DNA of 64,000 nt from an uncultured Paracoccaceae bacterium (GTDB lineage Bacteria > Pseudomonadota > Alphaproteobacteria > Rhodobacterales > Rhodobacteraceae): the NCBI GenBank assembly GCA_947488175.1, contig CANKYO010000006.1, positions 62,001 through 126,000 of the forward strand. The letters run 5' to 3'. This document shows, piece by piece, positions 1-8,390 of the stretch. The stretch's first letter is position 1. Each line of letters starts with the position of its first letter. The notes beneath the pieces are model-generated. The model was given only the letters and a program-made list of their open reading frames with translations. It had not been told where the DNA came from and did no database searches. The translations under genes were made by a program, and so were the position numbers.

Positions 1-1648
1 GAACGGTGGACACACGGGCCGACAGGGCCGACATGGACCGGGCGATATCATCCGACAGGCCGATCACGCGGCTGGCTTTCAGACCCGGGGCCGGTTCAAG
101 TTCGTACATCGTGACAACAGGGCCGGGGCGTACCGATACGATGTCGCCCTTGACGCCATAGTCGTCCAGCACGCTTTCCAGCATGCGCGCGTTTTCTTCC
201 AGTGCTTCATCGCTCAGATGGTGGCGCTGGATCTCGATCGGGTTCATCAGCAGGCCCAGCGGCGGATGTTCGTAGCCGGGATATTGGTCTTCGAATTTCA
301 GCGTCGGTTGCGCCTCTGCCTTGGCCTGGCTTGATGGCTGCGGGGCCTTTTTCGGCGGGTGTCTTACGACGCTCCGCGGCTCCGGCGTGGGGGCGGTGGG
401 GATATGCGGCGCAGGGATCGGCATGTGTGGTTCGGCCATGCGCGGCGCATTTGGATCCTCGAACACCGCATCGATATCGCTGGCCACATCATCAACCGGA
501 TCAAAGATCAGCGGCTTGGGGCCGCGCCCGGCCGTCAATGAGGGTTCGATGCGAACGCCGGTGGGTGACGGCGGCACGGACCGGTTCTTGATCGCATCGG
601 CAATGCGCGCACTGACGCGGTCGCTGCTGCCTGCGGGTGGTTCCTCTGCCGTTGCCTGCGGTGTAACCAGTTCCGGTTCCGGCATCTCGTTCCGTTTGAG
701 CAGGCCGGACAGGAAGCCGCCGCTTTGTTGCGGCTCTGCCGCTGCACGGGCGGGTGCGGCGAGCGGCGGGGCCGGTGGCATTTTGGGCGCGGTCAGGGGT
801 GGTTCCTGCGTGGGCACCGCGGGGTTGGCCCGGACAACAGCGGCAGCCCGGGCCTTGAAATCAGGCACCGGCACGGCGCGTTCCACCTGCGACTCTGCCG
901 TCAAGACGGCATCGTGGGCGGATCGTGCATCGGCCGCTTTTGCCCGGCGCGTCTGCACAGTTTCGGTCAGACCCTGGGCCGCGTGGGCCGACAGGGCGGC
1001 ACCGCGGCCCAGAATTTTCAGGATCAGCGCATAGAGCATGATGGTACCCAGCATGACAAAACGCAGGGCGGTCCTGACCTCTGGCTTGGTGAAGCCCAGT
1101 ACAAATGCCATCAGCACCAGCAGGGCCCCGAAGGACAAAAGCGACAGGAGTTTGACTCCGAAGATCGTCCCAAAGGGCACAATGGTCAGGATAACGGCAA
1201 GCACGGTGTCACCAAACAACCCGCCAAGGCCGAAATTGGCTGGCCAGTCGGCCCCCGGTGTGAGCGTCGCGGCATGAACCGAGGCCAGCACGATGGCCAC
1301 GGGCGCGAAGACCAGCCGCCCGATAGCACGTTCCTGCCCGCGATGGGTGATGAAACGCGCGCCCCATATGATCAGGATGACGGGCAAAACCCAGATGCCA
1401 AGACCGATGATCATCATCAACGGGGCCGCCAGTGACGCACCCATATGCCCAAGCCAGTTCTGCACCGGGGCATCCGTGGCCGAGATCCAGCTGGGATCAT
1501 CTGGGGAATAGCTGCCCACCATCGCCGCGATCAGCAGGCCCGCAAAGACCAGACCGATCCCCAGCAATTCCTTGCCGCGTTTTTCGATTGCGGCCTGGGT
1601 CGTGCTGTCTAAAAGCGGATCGCGCTGCCGTGTCTGATAAGATGCCAT
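1..1648 (-). CDS. ftsK: DNA translocase FtsK, N-terminal part (cut by window edge)
   Basis: FtsK is the septum-anchored motor that pumps chromosome ends apart at cell division. The reading frame runs leftwards from an ATG at 1648 without a stop to the window edge, about 549 residues. Residues from about 25 onward give a series of hydrophobic segments (first GIGLVFAGLLIAAM), with the family's SYSPDDPSW loop after the first one. A Pro/Ala-rich linker follows (roughly 200-450), and the last visible part, ending near YELEPAPGLKASRVIGL, is the start of the conserved alpha/beta motor region. The ATPase Walker motifs and gamma domain lie outside the window. It begins 12 bases after the aminotransferase stop, so the two are probably one transcript. 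Family call is firm. Confidence 0.95.
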   Translation of the reverse strand, partial: MASYQTRQRDPLLDSTTQAAIEKRGKELLGIGLVFAGLLIAAMVGSYSPDDPSWISATDAPVQNWLGHMGASLAAPLMMIIGLGIWVLPVILIIWGARFITHRGQERAIGRLVFAPVAIVLASVHAATLTPGADWPANFGLGGLFGDTVLAVILTIVPFGTIFGVKLLSLLSFGALLVLMAFVLGFTKPEVRTALRFVMLGTIMLYALILKILGRGAALSAHAAQGLTETVQTRRAKAADARSAHDAVLTAESQVERAVPVPDFKARAAAVVRANPAVPTQEPPLTAPKMPPAPPLAAPARAAAEPQQSGGFLSGLLKRNEMPEPELVTPQATAEEPPAGSSDRVSARIADAIKNRSVPPSPTGVRIEPSLTAGRGPKPLIFDPVDDVASDIDAVFEDPNAPRMAEPHMPIPAPHIPTAPTPEPRSVVRHPPKKAPQPSSQAKAEAQPTLKFEDQYPGYEHPPLGLLMNPIEIQRHHLSDEALEENARMLESVLDDYGVKGDIVSVRPGPVVTMYELEPAPGLKASRVIGLSDDIARSMSALSARVSTV

Positions 1649-1660
1649 TCTGCTCGTTCC

Positions 1661-2839
1661 TTAACCGTAGAGACAGTCGCGGATCAGGGTCAGACCGCGC
1701 TGCATTTCTTGTGTTGGGGCCACCATGGCGACCCGGATGTAACCTTTGCCGGGGTTTTCACCCGCCACGTCGCGGCTGAGATAGGCGCCCGGCAGCGTAC
1801 GCACGCCGGTGTCCTGCCAGAGTTTCAGCGCCGCCTGTTCGCCGTCATCCACCTGCAACCAAAGGAAAAATCCGGCGTGCGGGGACATGTAGCCGGGGAC
1901 ATGCCCCAGAATATCGTCGGCGATGTCGTATTTGCGGTGATAGAGGCTGCGGTTTTCTTCCACATGACCTTCATCATCCCAGACCTTCGTCGCCACCACC
2001 TGCAAGGGCCCGGGCAAGGGCGCACCGGCAAAGGCGCGCAACTGGCGCAGCCGGGCGATGGATTTTGCACCACCGGCGGCAAACCCACAGCGCAGACCGG
2101 GCAGGTTCGACCGTTTCGACAGCGACTGGAAAATCACGACCCGATCAGGGTCCGCCCCCATGCGGGTGGCAATCTCAAGCCCCCCGGGGGGCGGTGTGTC
2201 GCGGTAGATCTCGGAATAGCATTCATCGGCGAAGATCTTGAAATCATGCTTTTCGGCGAGCGTGATCAGGTCGCGCCAATAGGCTTCATCGGCCACAGCG
2301 CCTTGCGGATTGGCAGGCGAGCAGAGATAGGCGATGGCGGTGCGGGCCAGGGTTTCGCTGGAAAGTGAAGCGAAATCAGGCAGATGGCCGGTGGCTTCGG
2401 TTGCGGGCACATAGACGGGTTCAGCCGCGACGGACAAGGCCGCGACCGCATAAACCGGGTAAAACGGGTTTGGGGTCAGCACGACAGGCCGTTTGCCGTT
2501 CTTGGTTTCCGGGCACAGCGCCATGGCCGCGTTGTAAAGCCCCTCACGCGTGCCGTTCAGCGCGATGATCCGGTCGTTGGCCACGTCTAACCCATAGCGA
2601 CGCTTGAGAAATCCGCCCATGGCCGTCAGCAGATCATCCTGACCTTCGTTGCTGGGATAGCTGTTGAAACCGGCCAGATTGGCCGCAAGGATATCGCCCA
2701 CGAAGGCAGGAAACGCATGGCGCGGTTCGCCAATCGTCATATTGATCACGTCCGACGCCTTGCTGGGTACGTTGAGTAACGCACGCAGACGTGGCCACGT
2801 CGCAACCGGGAGGTTCGAAAACCGCTCGGGAAACACCAT
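1661..2839 (-). CDS. Class I/II pyridoxal-phosphate aminotransferase (DapC-like)
   Basis: A 392-residue fold-type I aminotransferase. Visible family marks are the TIGEPRH start of the core, NGTREGLY for phosphate binding, SPANPQG around residue 175, FADECYSE around 207 and the PLP lysine in SLSKRSNLPG (about K242). Closest memory is the alphaproteobacterial group annotated as succinyldiaminopimelate aminotransferase, which would fit lysine/peptidoglycan synthesis with dapB and lysA in this window, but substrate cannot be read from sequence. I chose the ATG at 2839 (MVFPERFSNLP) over an in-frame ATG at 2863 because GAGG sits five bases before it and homologues start there. It leads directly into ftsK. 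Confidence 0.88.
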   Translation of the reverse strand: MVFPERFSNLPVATWPRLRALLNVPSKASDVINMTIGEPRHAFPAFVGDILAANLAGFNSYPSNEGQDDLLTAMGGFLKRRYGLDVANDRIIALNGTREGLYNAAMALCPETKNGKRPVVLTPNPFYPVYAVAALSVAAEPVYVPATEATGHLPDFASLSSETLARTAIAYLCSPANPQGAVADEAYWRDLITLAEKHDFKIFADECYSEIYRDTPPPGGLEIATRMGADPDRVVIFQSLSKRSNLPGLRCGFAAGGAKSIARLRQLRAFAGAPLPGPLQVVATKVWDDEGHVEENRSLYHRKYDIADDILGHVPGYMSPHAGFFLWLQVDDGEQAALKLWQDTGVRTLPGAYLSRDVAGENPGKGYIRVAMVAPTQEMQRGLTLIRDCLYG

Positions 2840-3241
2840 AACTGCCTCAATTCGCGGGATCATTTCGCCCCGCTTTTGATCAAACTAGCGCGCAGGGTGG
2901 TGCGCTGTCCAGAACAAGGGAACGGGGGCGGCAATAATGTGGCTTTTTGGTCAGGCCAAAGGGTGTTGCGTGCCCCCCACCGTAAGGTGGTTTCTGATGT
3001 TCGAGGCGAATCGTGGGTTAATCCCTTGTTTTACTGCGAAAAGCGCGGTCGGCATCGCGTCGGCAAAACGTCGGACTTGCGTCGGACCCCTGAGCGGCGA
3101 TTTGCGGGGTTAAGGCCGCGCACGGTGAAAGTGTGAAGCGGTGTTAAGGGTTTGTTGCAGTCATACGCGGACGGTTTCGCACGGCCTCGAAAAAACCACA
3201 GGCAGTTTTCTGAATTTCGGTTTATTTCAGATCAACCGTCG
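2840..3241. other. Intergenic region with no gene, holding the first GTCGG repeat element
   Basis: About 400 bases upstream of the aminotransferase and downstream of the YHYH gene. No reading frame here resembles a protein. The aminotransferase/ftsK promoter should lie in its left part. The middle (3016-3147) is one copy of the dispersed GTCGG element, which is annotated separately. Confidence 0.7.
3016..3147. repeat. GTCGG intergenic element, copy 1
   Basis: The core at 3043-3093 has four GTCGG boxes with starts exactly 11 bases apart. The six-base fillers are CATCGC, CAAAAC and ACTTGC, in that order. It is flanked by TTAA at 3018-3021 and 3144-3147, with a further TTAA near 3110. A second copy lies at 10364-10495 with the same core length, the same flanking TTAA spacing within one base, and the last two fillers in swapped order. 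It is not coding. Function is unknown to me; the one-helical-turn phasing suggests a protein-binding array. Confidence 0.8.
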
Positions 3242-3991
3242 TCACCCGGCCGGGGGTGGGGGCCGCCCGCCGATAAAGTCGTTAGACACTGTTCCTTTGA
3301 AACAGCGCGGGAAGAACGGGTAGGTATCGGTCGCGAAGTAGACGTATTGCCCGTCGATCATGGCCCCGTTGCATTCATCCAGAGTTCCAGAGCCTGCAAC
3401 AAATTCGTAATCCTGCACATAAGTCCCGTCATGTGCGCCACCTGGACCGGATGTGCGCGCACCACTTTTCAACTGCCAGGACGATTGTGCCTGGTCACCT
3501 ACATAGTGGATTTCGAACCCGTCCGCAGCATAGCCAAAGAGTGTATCGTCAAGCGCGCCTGTCACTGCAGACGGAATGCCGTGATAGTGGTACATGCCCT
3601 GTCCGTCCACATGGGCGTTCTGTTCGTCCATGATGAGCCCGCCAATACCTTCTACGTTCCATCCCGAAGACGGATCGCGCGAATAACCGCGCTCAGTGGA
3701 CGGATCATAGTATTCCGCAGTGCCCGGACGCATTGGAATGCCGGTCACGGTAACGCCTGAAATGCGGACACGCCGGGTGACAGTGTCCGTGAGTTCGGGC
3801 GTCGCATCCATACAAAAACTATGCTCCTGCTCTTGCACAGTGGCCCCGGCCCGCCATGGGCCGGTGTCGTGATCGGGCACGCCATTGGATGTAATACAGC
3901 GCTGATCCCCATCCACTGTGATCGTGACGTGCGCGTGGACCGCACCGGCGGTCAAAAGCGTCAGAGCGAGCGTGGTGCCGAGTGTCTTCAT
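3242..3991 (-). CDS. Secreted YHYH-domain protein
   Basis: A 249-residue protein with a clear signal peptide (MKTLGTTLALTLLTAGAVHA, cleavage expected after residue 20). It carries the short tyrosine/histidine motif MYHYHG about residue 133 that names the YHYH family, set in a conserved neighbourhood (GGLIMDEQNAHVDGQG before it and LFGYAADGFEI after it). Four cysteines (CIT, FCMD, ECNG, RCF) suggest two disulfides in the periplasm. The family has no settled biochemical role; the His/Asp-rich centre would suit metal binding, but that is inference. The gene stands alone, with non-coding DNA on both sides. Confidence 0.82.
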   Translation of the reverse strand: MKTLGTTLALTLLTAGAVHAHVTITVDGDQRCITSNGVPDHDTGPWRAGATVQEQEHSFCMDATPELTDTVTRRVRISGVTVTGIPMRPGTAEYYDPSTERGYSRDPSSGWNVEGIGGLIMDEQNAHVDGQGMYHYHGIPSAVTGALDDTLFGYAADGFEIHYVGDQAQSSWQLKSGARTSGPGGAHDGTYVQDYEFVAGSGTLDECNGAMIDGQYVYFATDTYPFFPRCFKGTVSNDFIGGRPPPPAG

Positions 3992-4569
3992 GATACCCTC
4001 CTGGTGCTTGGATAAGCGTTTAACGGGCGCGAAGGGTATTTCCGGCGTTCTTTATGTCGGAGGATAAGGGCACGCCAAAGCTGCCCTTCATGGCTTTCGC
4101 TGCTTTTGCGAGTTTGGGCCCAGAGCCACCATCGACGCTGATACAGGATGCACCGAGTGTGCAATATCTGCCCAGCCGGGGACGGCCCAAATCGGACCTT
4201 CACCCTTCTAAGGCGATCCTGCAGGGCGCCTATCGAACCGGACGTCCGCGCGCCTGCCAGGCATGCGATGATCACAGTCTCACAAGCTGACACTGCTGTC
4301 GTTCGCGGCCACTATTACAACTGCCGCATTCGACATGCTCATAACTCTTTGAGTTGGTTGCTATATACGAAAGACGGAGTTCCACAGTCATGCCATAGTG
4401 TACCTTTGATTCGATCATTAGCCCAATCCAGCCCCTGATCCCTTTTTTCCCGTGCGCACAAGGGCTGAAGGCGGCCTTCAGCAATGTATGTTGCTCGTGC
4501 CAATCGACTTCGGTGAAGAAATCAACCCGGTGCGACTGGGCCGTCAGCCGGGACAGGACCGATGCGGAG
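3992..4569. other. Long intergenic region without a convincing gene
   Basis: About 580 bases between the YHYH gene and a small membrane-protein gene. Open frames exist on both strands, but their translations are rich in Arg, Ser and Cys, lack domains or signal peptides, and begin without ribosome sites. The left end should contain the YHYH promoter. I see no RNA gene, repeat or clear pseudogene here. Confidence 0.55.
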
Positions 4570-4890
4570 ATGGTTCAGGCCCTTCTTGTCGTCGCCGCTG
4601 TCGTTTTTCTGGCCGTACTCTTTACACCGAAATCAAAGGGCGGGCTGTTTCGCGGCCTGTTCCTGTCCGGCCTGTTGCTGGTGGCGGGTGGGTCCCTTGT
4701 GCTGGCAGGGATCTGGGGAGGGTTCCAATCGAGCTATGCAGAAGCCCAAAGTATGGAAAAGTTAGGCTCCGTCATTTTTGGCAGCGCGTTGAGCAGCGTC
4801 CCGATTATTGCGCTCGCCATCGGCCTTATCTTTGTTTTGCTGAGCCTGCGCCGCCGAAAGCCCGTTCCGGCAACTGATCAATCCAGCTGA
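4570..4890 (+). CDS. Small hypothetical membrane protein
   Basis: The 106-residue product has three hydrophobic segments: residues 2-20 ([17 protein letters not shown]), about 30-53 ([21 protein letters not shown]), and about 77-97 ending just before a basic LRRRK stretch. The C-terminal tail is short and probably cytoplasmic. I recognise no family. The ATG at 4570 follows a GGAG placed unusually close; a GTG at 4513 in the same frame would add 19 polar residues and looks less natural. Its last 13 bases overlap the convergent Trm112-like gene. Confidence 0.5.
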   Translation: MVQALLVVAAVVFLAVLFTPKSKGGLFRGLFLSGLLLVAGGSLVLAGIWGGFQSSYAEAQSMEKLGSVIFGSALSSVPIIALAIGLIFVLLSLRRRKPVPATDQSS

Positions 4891-5057
4891 CGCGCCTCGT
4901 CCATCAGCATCACTGGTATGCCGTTGCGGATGGGGAAGGCCACGTTGCCGGGTTTTGAGATCAGTTCCTGCTTTTCAGCATCATAGCTGAGGGTCGCCTG
5001 CGTCATCGGGCAGACCAAAGCTTCGAGCATTTTGGGGTCGAAAGCTGTTTCGCTCAT
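4878..5057 (-). CDS. Trm112-family small protein
   Basis: A 59-residue protein. The reading is [20 protein letters not shown], then a beta-rich middle and the diagnostic [19 protein letters not shown] end. This is the bacterial Trm112/YcaR family (UPF0434), whose members activate methyltransferases in other organisms and are zinc-ribbon proteins in some. Only one cysteine (C16) remains here, with CPMT where CPxC would stand, so zinc binding by that knuckle looks lost. Its ATG overlaps the stop of the LON gene (ATGA), so translation is coupled to it. It overlaps the convergent membrane gene by 13 bases. Confidence 0.85.
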   Translation of the reverse strand: MSETAFDPKMLEALVCPMTQATLSYDAEKQELISKPGNVAFPIRNGIPVMLMDEARQLD

Positions 5058-5701
5058 TGCATGACCTCTTCGCCATTGCCACCACGCAGGGCGAATTCGA
5101 TCAGGGTGGTCAGCGTCTCGCGCCGCGTGGCGAGCGATGGGGCCTCCAGCAGGGCCTGCTTGTCTTCGGGATCAAACGGGCAGAGCATGGAGAGCGAATT
5201 GATCAGCAATTCATCCTCGGCCTCGCCGAGGCTGTCCCAATCGGTGGACAGGCCCCGATCCTCAAAAAACCGGTTCAGCGCGTCCATGAAGGCGGGCCGG
5301 TCAAAATGCGGGTCCTTTTCGACGGCCCCCAGATCGCGTTCGAACCCTTGCCAGTTGACCTTGCACCGACGGTAGGGTGTGAACCCTTCGACCTCTTCCA
5401 CGATCCGGAAACGTGATGCCCCGGACAGGGTGATCATATAGCGCCCATCCTCTGTTTCGGAAAATGCTGTCAGCTTGCCCGCGCAGCCGATGCTGTGCAG
5501 CTTGCCGGACGCCCCCGGCGCATCATAGGGCTGCACCATGCCGATCAACCGGTTCGAGGTTTTCAGCACATCATCCAGCATCGCCAGATAGCGCGGTTCA
5601 AACAGATGCAGCGGCAGCCGCGAGCGCGGCAAAAGCAGCGCGCCCGGCAGGGGAAACACCGGAATGGTGTCTGGCAGGTCGGTGGATGATATCATGACCA
5701 T
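5054..5701 (-). CDS. LON substrate-binding-domain protein
   Basis: A 215-residue protein formed by the N-terminal LON domain alone, without ATPase or protease domains. Typical marks are [15 protein letters not shown] at residues 13-27, then [12 protein letters not shown] and the IGCAGKLT strand. Stand-alone LON-domain proteins are common in Rhodobacterales; their role is unknown, though the domain binds unfolded peptides in Lon protease. The gene lies between a CnoX-like chaperone-redoxin gene and Trm112 in one minus-strand run, which would suit protein quality control. Start could be 5701 or 5695 (both ATG); neither has a strong ribosome site. Confidence 0.85.
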   Translation of the reverse strand: MVMISSTDLPDTIPVFPLPGALLLPRSRLPLHLFEPRYLAMLDDVLKTSNRLIGMVQPYDAPGASGKLHSIGCAGKLTAFSETEDGRYMITLSGASRFRIVEEVEGFTPYRRCKVNWQGFERDLGAVEKDPHFDRPAFMDALNRFFEDRGLSTDWDSLGEAEDELLINSLSMLCPFDPEDKQALLEAPSLATRRETLTTLIEFALRGGNGEEVMQ

Positions 5702-5722
5702 CGATCTAGCCCGCCATGGCGA

Positions 5723-6637
5723 TCAGGCAAATATCAGTGACGACAGTTTTCTGCGGCCATTCAGGACCAGCGGATCCTTTGGATCATGCGCGTCGAAAAT
5801 CGTGAAAAGCTGGGTCTTGGCGGCGCCGTCGTTCCATTCCCGATCACGCTGGAACAGTTCCAGCAGTTCACCCACCGCCTCTTCGGCCTTGCCATTGGCG
5901 TGCAGGGCAATCGCCAGATCAAACCGGGCCTGATTGTTATCCGGCTCGGCCTCAACCGTGGCTTGCAATTCGGCTACGGGGCCAGCATTGGCCGCCTCAC
6001 GCGCCAGTGTGATCTGGGCGTGCACTGCTTCCAGCAGCGGATCGGTTGAAATTTCGGCCGGTGCGCCATTCAGGATTGCCTCGGCCTGATCAACGTCGTC
6101 CAAGGCCAGATAGGACCGGACCAAACCGGCATAGGCGGCGGCGTTGTCCGGTTCTTCCTGCAGGATCGCGGCAAAGGTTTCGGCGGCGTCCGTGGCCGCC
6201 CCTTCGTCCAGCATCTGATTGGCGGCTTCGATTGCCGCACTCAACCCTTCGGCTTCGGTATCACCGCCGAGGGCTGCGATTTTTTCGACAAAGGCACCGA
6301 TCTCGGACGGGGGCAGCGCGCCCTGAAAACCGTCGACGGGACGCCCCTGGTAAAACGCATAGACGGTGGGGATCGACTGCACCTGCAATTGGCCCGCATA
6401 GATCTGGTTGGCGTCCACGTCGATCTTGACCATCTTGACCCGGCCACCGGCCTTTTGCACGGCCGCCTCAAGCGCGGGGCCAAGTGTTTTGCACGGGCCG
6501 CACCACTGCGCCCAGAAATCCACGATCACAGGCACGGCCTGCGATGCCTCGATCACGTCGGTTGCAAAGGTGCCGTCAGTTCCATCAATGACCAGATCAG
6601 CGGCGGGGGTGGATTGGGTTTCGCCAAGTTCCAGCAT
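5723..6637 (-). CDS. Thioredoxin/TPR co-chaperone (CnoX/YbbN type)
   Basis: A 304-residue protein: a thioredoxin domain (residues about 12-125, with active-site WCGPC at 45-49), then helical repeats to the end typical of YbbN/CnoX. The E. coli protein is a holdase that protects proteins from hypochlorite and passes them to GroEL; its redox motif is SXXC, whereas here CGPC is complete, as in many alphaproteobacteria, so thiol oxidoreductase activity is plausible. Start chosen at the ATG at 6637: AGAGGAG lies six bases upstream, while the longer frame (to 6961) runs through the divergent Nudix gene. It heads the LON-Trm112 run. Confidence 0.9.
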   Translation of the reverse strand: MLELGETQSTPAADLVIDGTDGTFATDVIEASQAVPVIVDFWAQWCGPCKTLGPALEAAVQKAGGRVKMVKIDVDANQIYAGQLQVQSIPTVYAFYQGRPVDGFQGALPPSEIGAFVEKIAALGGDTEAEGLSAAIEAANQMLDEGAATDAAETFAAILQEEPDNAAAYAGLVRSYLALDDVDQAEAILNGAPAEISTDPLLEAVHAQITLAREAANAGPVAELQATVEAEPDNNQARFDLAIALHANGKAEEAVGELLELFQRDREWNDGAAKTQLFTIFDAHDPKDPLVLNGRRKLSSLIFA

Positions 6638-6741
6638 TGTCATCTCCTCTTTGAGCTTGGCCCCTATATGTGCGCAACAGGGGCCGACGCCAAGGGGTAT
6701 TCGCGCTTTACCGTCGCCGCAGGGGCCCCTAGCCTCCAGCC

Positions 6742-7161
6742 ATGAGCAAGACACTCCCCACCCGACCCGTGCTTGGCGCGATTGCCGTTGTGGTTCACGA
6801 AGGGCGTGTCCTGTTGGTCCGCCGCAAGAAAGAGCCGGACGCCGGTAAATGGGGTTTTGCGGGCGGTCATGTGGAACGGGGCGAAACGGTGCTGGCCGCA
6901 GCGGCGAGAGAGTTGCACGAGGAAACGGGCGTGGTGGCGACGCCGGAACGATATCTGACAAACCTTGATATCATCACGCAGGACGGGGACGGCATGGTCG
7001 CGCATCACTTTCTTCTGGTGGCGGTCTTGTGTCGCTATGAGAGCGGCACACCGGTGCCATCGGATGATGTCAGTCATGCGGAATGGATTGAAATTGCGAG
7101 GGTCGCCACTTTGGACCGTAGCGAACATGTCGAGGAGATGATCGACCTGGCCACGACGTAA
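6742..7161 (+). CDS. Nudix hydrolase
   Basis: A 139-residue Nudix protein. The Nudix box is complete from GHVERGE through RELHEETGV (about residues 38-60), with the metal-binding REXXEE core intact, so it should hydrolyse a nucleoside-diphosphate derivative using Mg2+. The N-terminal strand LGAIAVVVHEGRVLLVRR is typical of the ADP-ribose pyrophosphatase/MutT-like branch; substrate cannot be told. It is divergent from the CnoX-like gene, and its stop lies inside a perfect 26-base palindrome shared with the convergent gene downstream. Confidence 0.9.
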   Translation: MSKTLPTRPVLGAIAVVVHEGRVLLVRRKKEPDAGKWGFAGGHVERGETVLAAAARELHEETGVVATPERYLTNLDIITQDGDGMVAHHFLLVAVLCRYESGTPVPSDDVSHAEWIEIARVATLDRSEHVEEMIDLATT

Positions 7162-7183
7162 GATGGGTTTAAACCCATCTTAC
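7158..7183. terminator. Perfect palindrome, probable bidirectional terminator
   Basis: A flawless 26-base inverted repeat: GTAAGATGGGTTT followed by its exact reverse complement AAACCCATCTTAC. It covers the Nudix stop codon and ends one base before the stop of the convergent glycosidase gene, exactly where a two-way terminator is needed. There is no long T-tract on either side beyond the central TTTAAA, so termination strength is uncertain. Confidence 0.75.
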
Positions 7184-7897
7184 TTAATCGATCACACCCA
7201 CAATCGGTCCCAGCTGAAACCCGATATCGGACCGGCCCAGCGCGGGCGCATGGAGCCGCGACACCTTGCCGTCAAAATAGAGCGCGTTGGGCATCTTCAG
7301 ATAATCCCGAAAGAAACTGCCGAATTCGTGGAACGTCACCGGATCGTTTGAAATTGCAAAGATGGCCGTCTTGCCATCCGCTGTTGTGCCCACCCCGTTG
7401 CGCACAAAGCGCGATGTGCCGTCCGGCAGAAACCGGGGGTGCAGCGACCCTTCAATCACCAGCATCGGCCCGGATTGCGTCGCATCCCGGCACACAGGCG
7501 CCTGGTCAACATAGGCCAGTGTTTCGTAAACGCGGGCGCTGCCTTCGTTGATGCAAAGCACACCATTGGGCAGTAGCCCGAAATTGCCCGGCCCGGCATT
7601 GGTGATGACCCGCATCTTTTCAACGCCGTTTTCGACGTAATGGCCCACTGGCGCCCGATCATCGTGGTACATGCCTGCGTTCATGGCGAAGGTCAGTGTT
7701 TCGACGTCCAGAGTGGCTTCGATCGCGCTGAAGCTGCCAAGCACATTGCCATCATCATCGGTATGAAACAGCCGCAGCGCATCAGTATCCAGGTTCACGG
7801 TGCAGGTGGTGTAGCTTTTGCCGTCGTAATCCACATCCGCGCAGGTGACGGCAGCAGCGGGCGATGCCCAAAGCAGTACAACGAAAAGCCAGCGCAT
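7184..7897 (-). CDS. Secreted phosphodiester glycosidase-family protein
   Basis: A 237-residue protein with a short signal peptide (MRWLFVVLLWASPAAA). The rest matches the NAGPA/phosphodiester glycosidase domain (DUF2233): FAMNAGMYHDDRAPVGHYVE early on, then NGVLCINEGSA, QSGPMLVIEG, RFVRNGVGTTADGK and NALYFDGKVSRL near the end. Mammalian members remove N-acetylglucosamine from a phosphodiester; bacterial roles are mostly unknown, though one is a teichoic or capsule glycosidase. Cysteines pair plausibly in the periplasm. Its ATG overlaps the rbfA stop (ATGA), so it depends on rbfA translation, although no functional link is obvious. Confidence 0.85.
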   Translation of the reverse strand: MRWLFVVLLWASPAAAVTCADVDYDGKSYTTCTVNLDTDALRLFHTDDDGNVLGSFSAIEATLDVETLTFAMNAGMYHDDRAPVGHYVENGVEKMRVITNAGPGNFGLLPNGVLCINEGSARVYETLAYVDQAPVCRDATQSGPMLVIEGSLHPRFLPDGTSRFVRNGVGTTADGKTAIFAISNDPVTFHEFGSFFRDYLKMPNALYFDGKVSRLHAPALGRSDIGFQLGPIVGVID

Positions 7898-8292
7898 CAG
7901 TCGTCGAGGTCCTGCCTTACATGATCCTCCGCCAGAAGGGCGCGGGTCGCATCCATCTGATCAAAGGTCCCGTCGATCTCAAAACGCAATTCGGGGGCAA
8001 ACTTCATCGTGCCACCCTTGACCACCAGATGTCTGATTTCGTGGCGGTTGCGGCGCAATGCCTCCAGCGCCTCCTCTTTCCCCTGCCCGCCAAGCGGCAG
8101 CACAAAGGCCGTCGCGATGCGCAGGTCGGGGGTCATCCGCACCTCGCCCACGGTGATGGACATGCGCGCCAGATCGTCGTCATGCACGTCGCCGCGCTGC
8201 AACACCTCTGACAGGATACGGCGGAACTGTTCACCCACCCGCAGCATGCGCTGCGTCGGGGCCTTGCCGTCACGATTTGAATTCTTTGCCAT
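7897..8292 (-). CDS. rbfA: 30S ribosome-binding factor A
   Basis: A 131-residue RbfA, needed for late 16S rRNA 5'-end maturation and cold adaptation. The KH-like fold is visible from QRMLRVGEQFRRILSEVLQRG through VGEVRMTPDLRIATAFVLPLGG to the C-terminal part RFEIDGTFDQMDATRALL. A start at 8292 (MAKNS) agrees with relatives; an in-frame ATG at 8301 is possible, and the only purine-rich sequence (GGAAGG) sits closer to 8292. The last codon overlaps the glycosidase start. It is divergent from dapB with about 100 bases between. Confidence 0.93.
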   Translation of the reverse strand: MAKNSNRDGKAPTQRMLRVGEQFRRILSEVLQRGDVHDDDLARMSITVGEVRMTPDLRIATAFVLPLGGQGKEEALEALRRNRHEIRHLVVKGGTMKFAPELRFEIDGTFDQMDATRALLAEDHVRQDLDD

Positions 8293-8390
8293 GCCTTCCA
8301 TTTACGCGCCGTTGGCCCCGATGCCAAGCAAGGCTTTGCGCGCGGGGCAAACCCCCGCTAAGAACGTCGCGGAAGTGAAAGGACAGTCCC

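Noticed and set aside
3043..3093. Possible CRISPR-like array
   Set aside because: Units are only 11 bases, with no spacers of 30-40 bases and no cas genes in the window.
3988..4438. Two overlapping frames (about 100 codons each, opposite strands) in the gap after the YHYH gene
   Set aside because: Neither has a ribosome site, leader or plausible fold, and they contradict each other. Left as non-coding.
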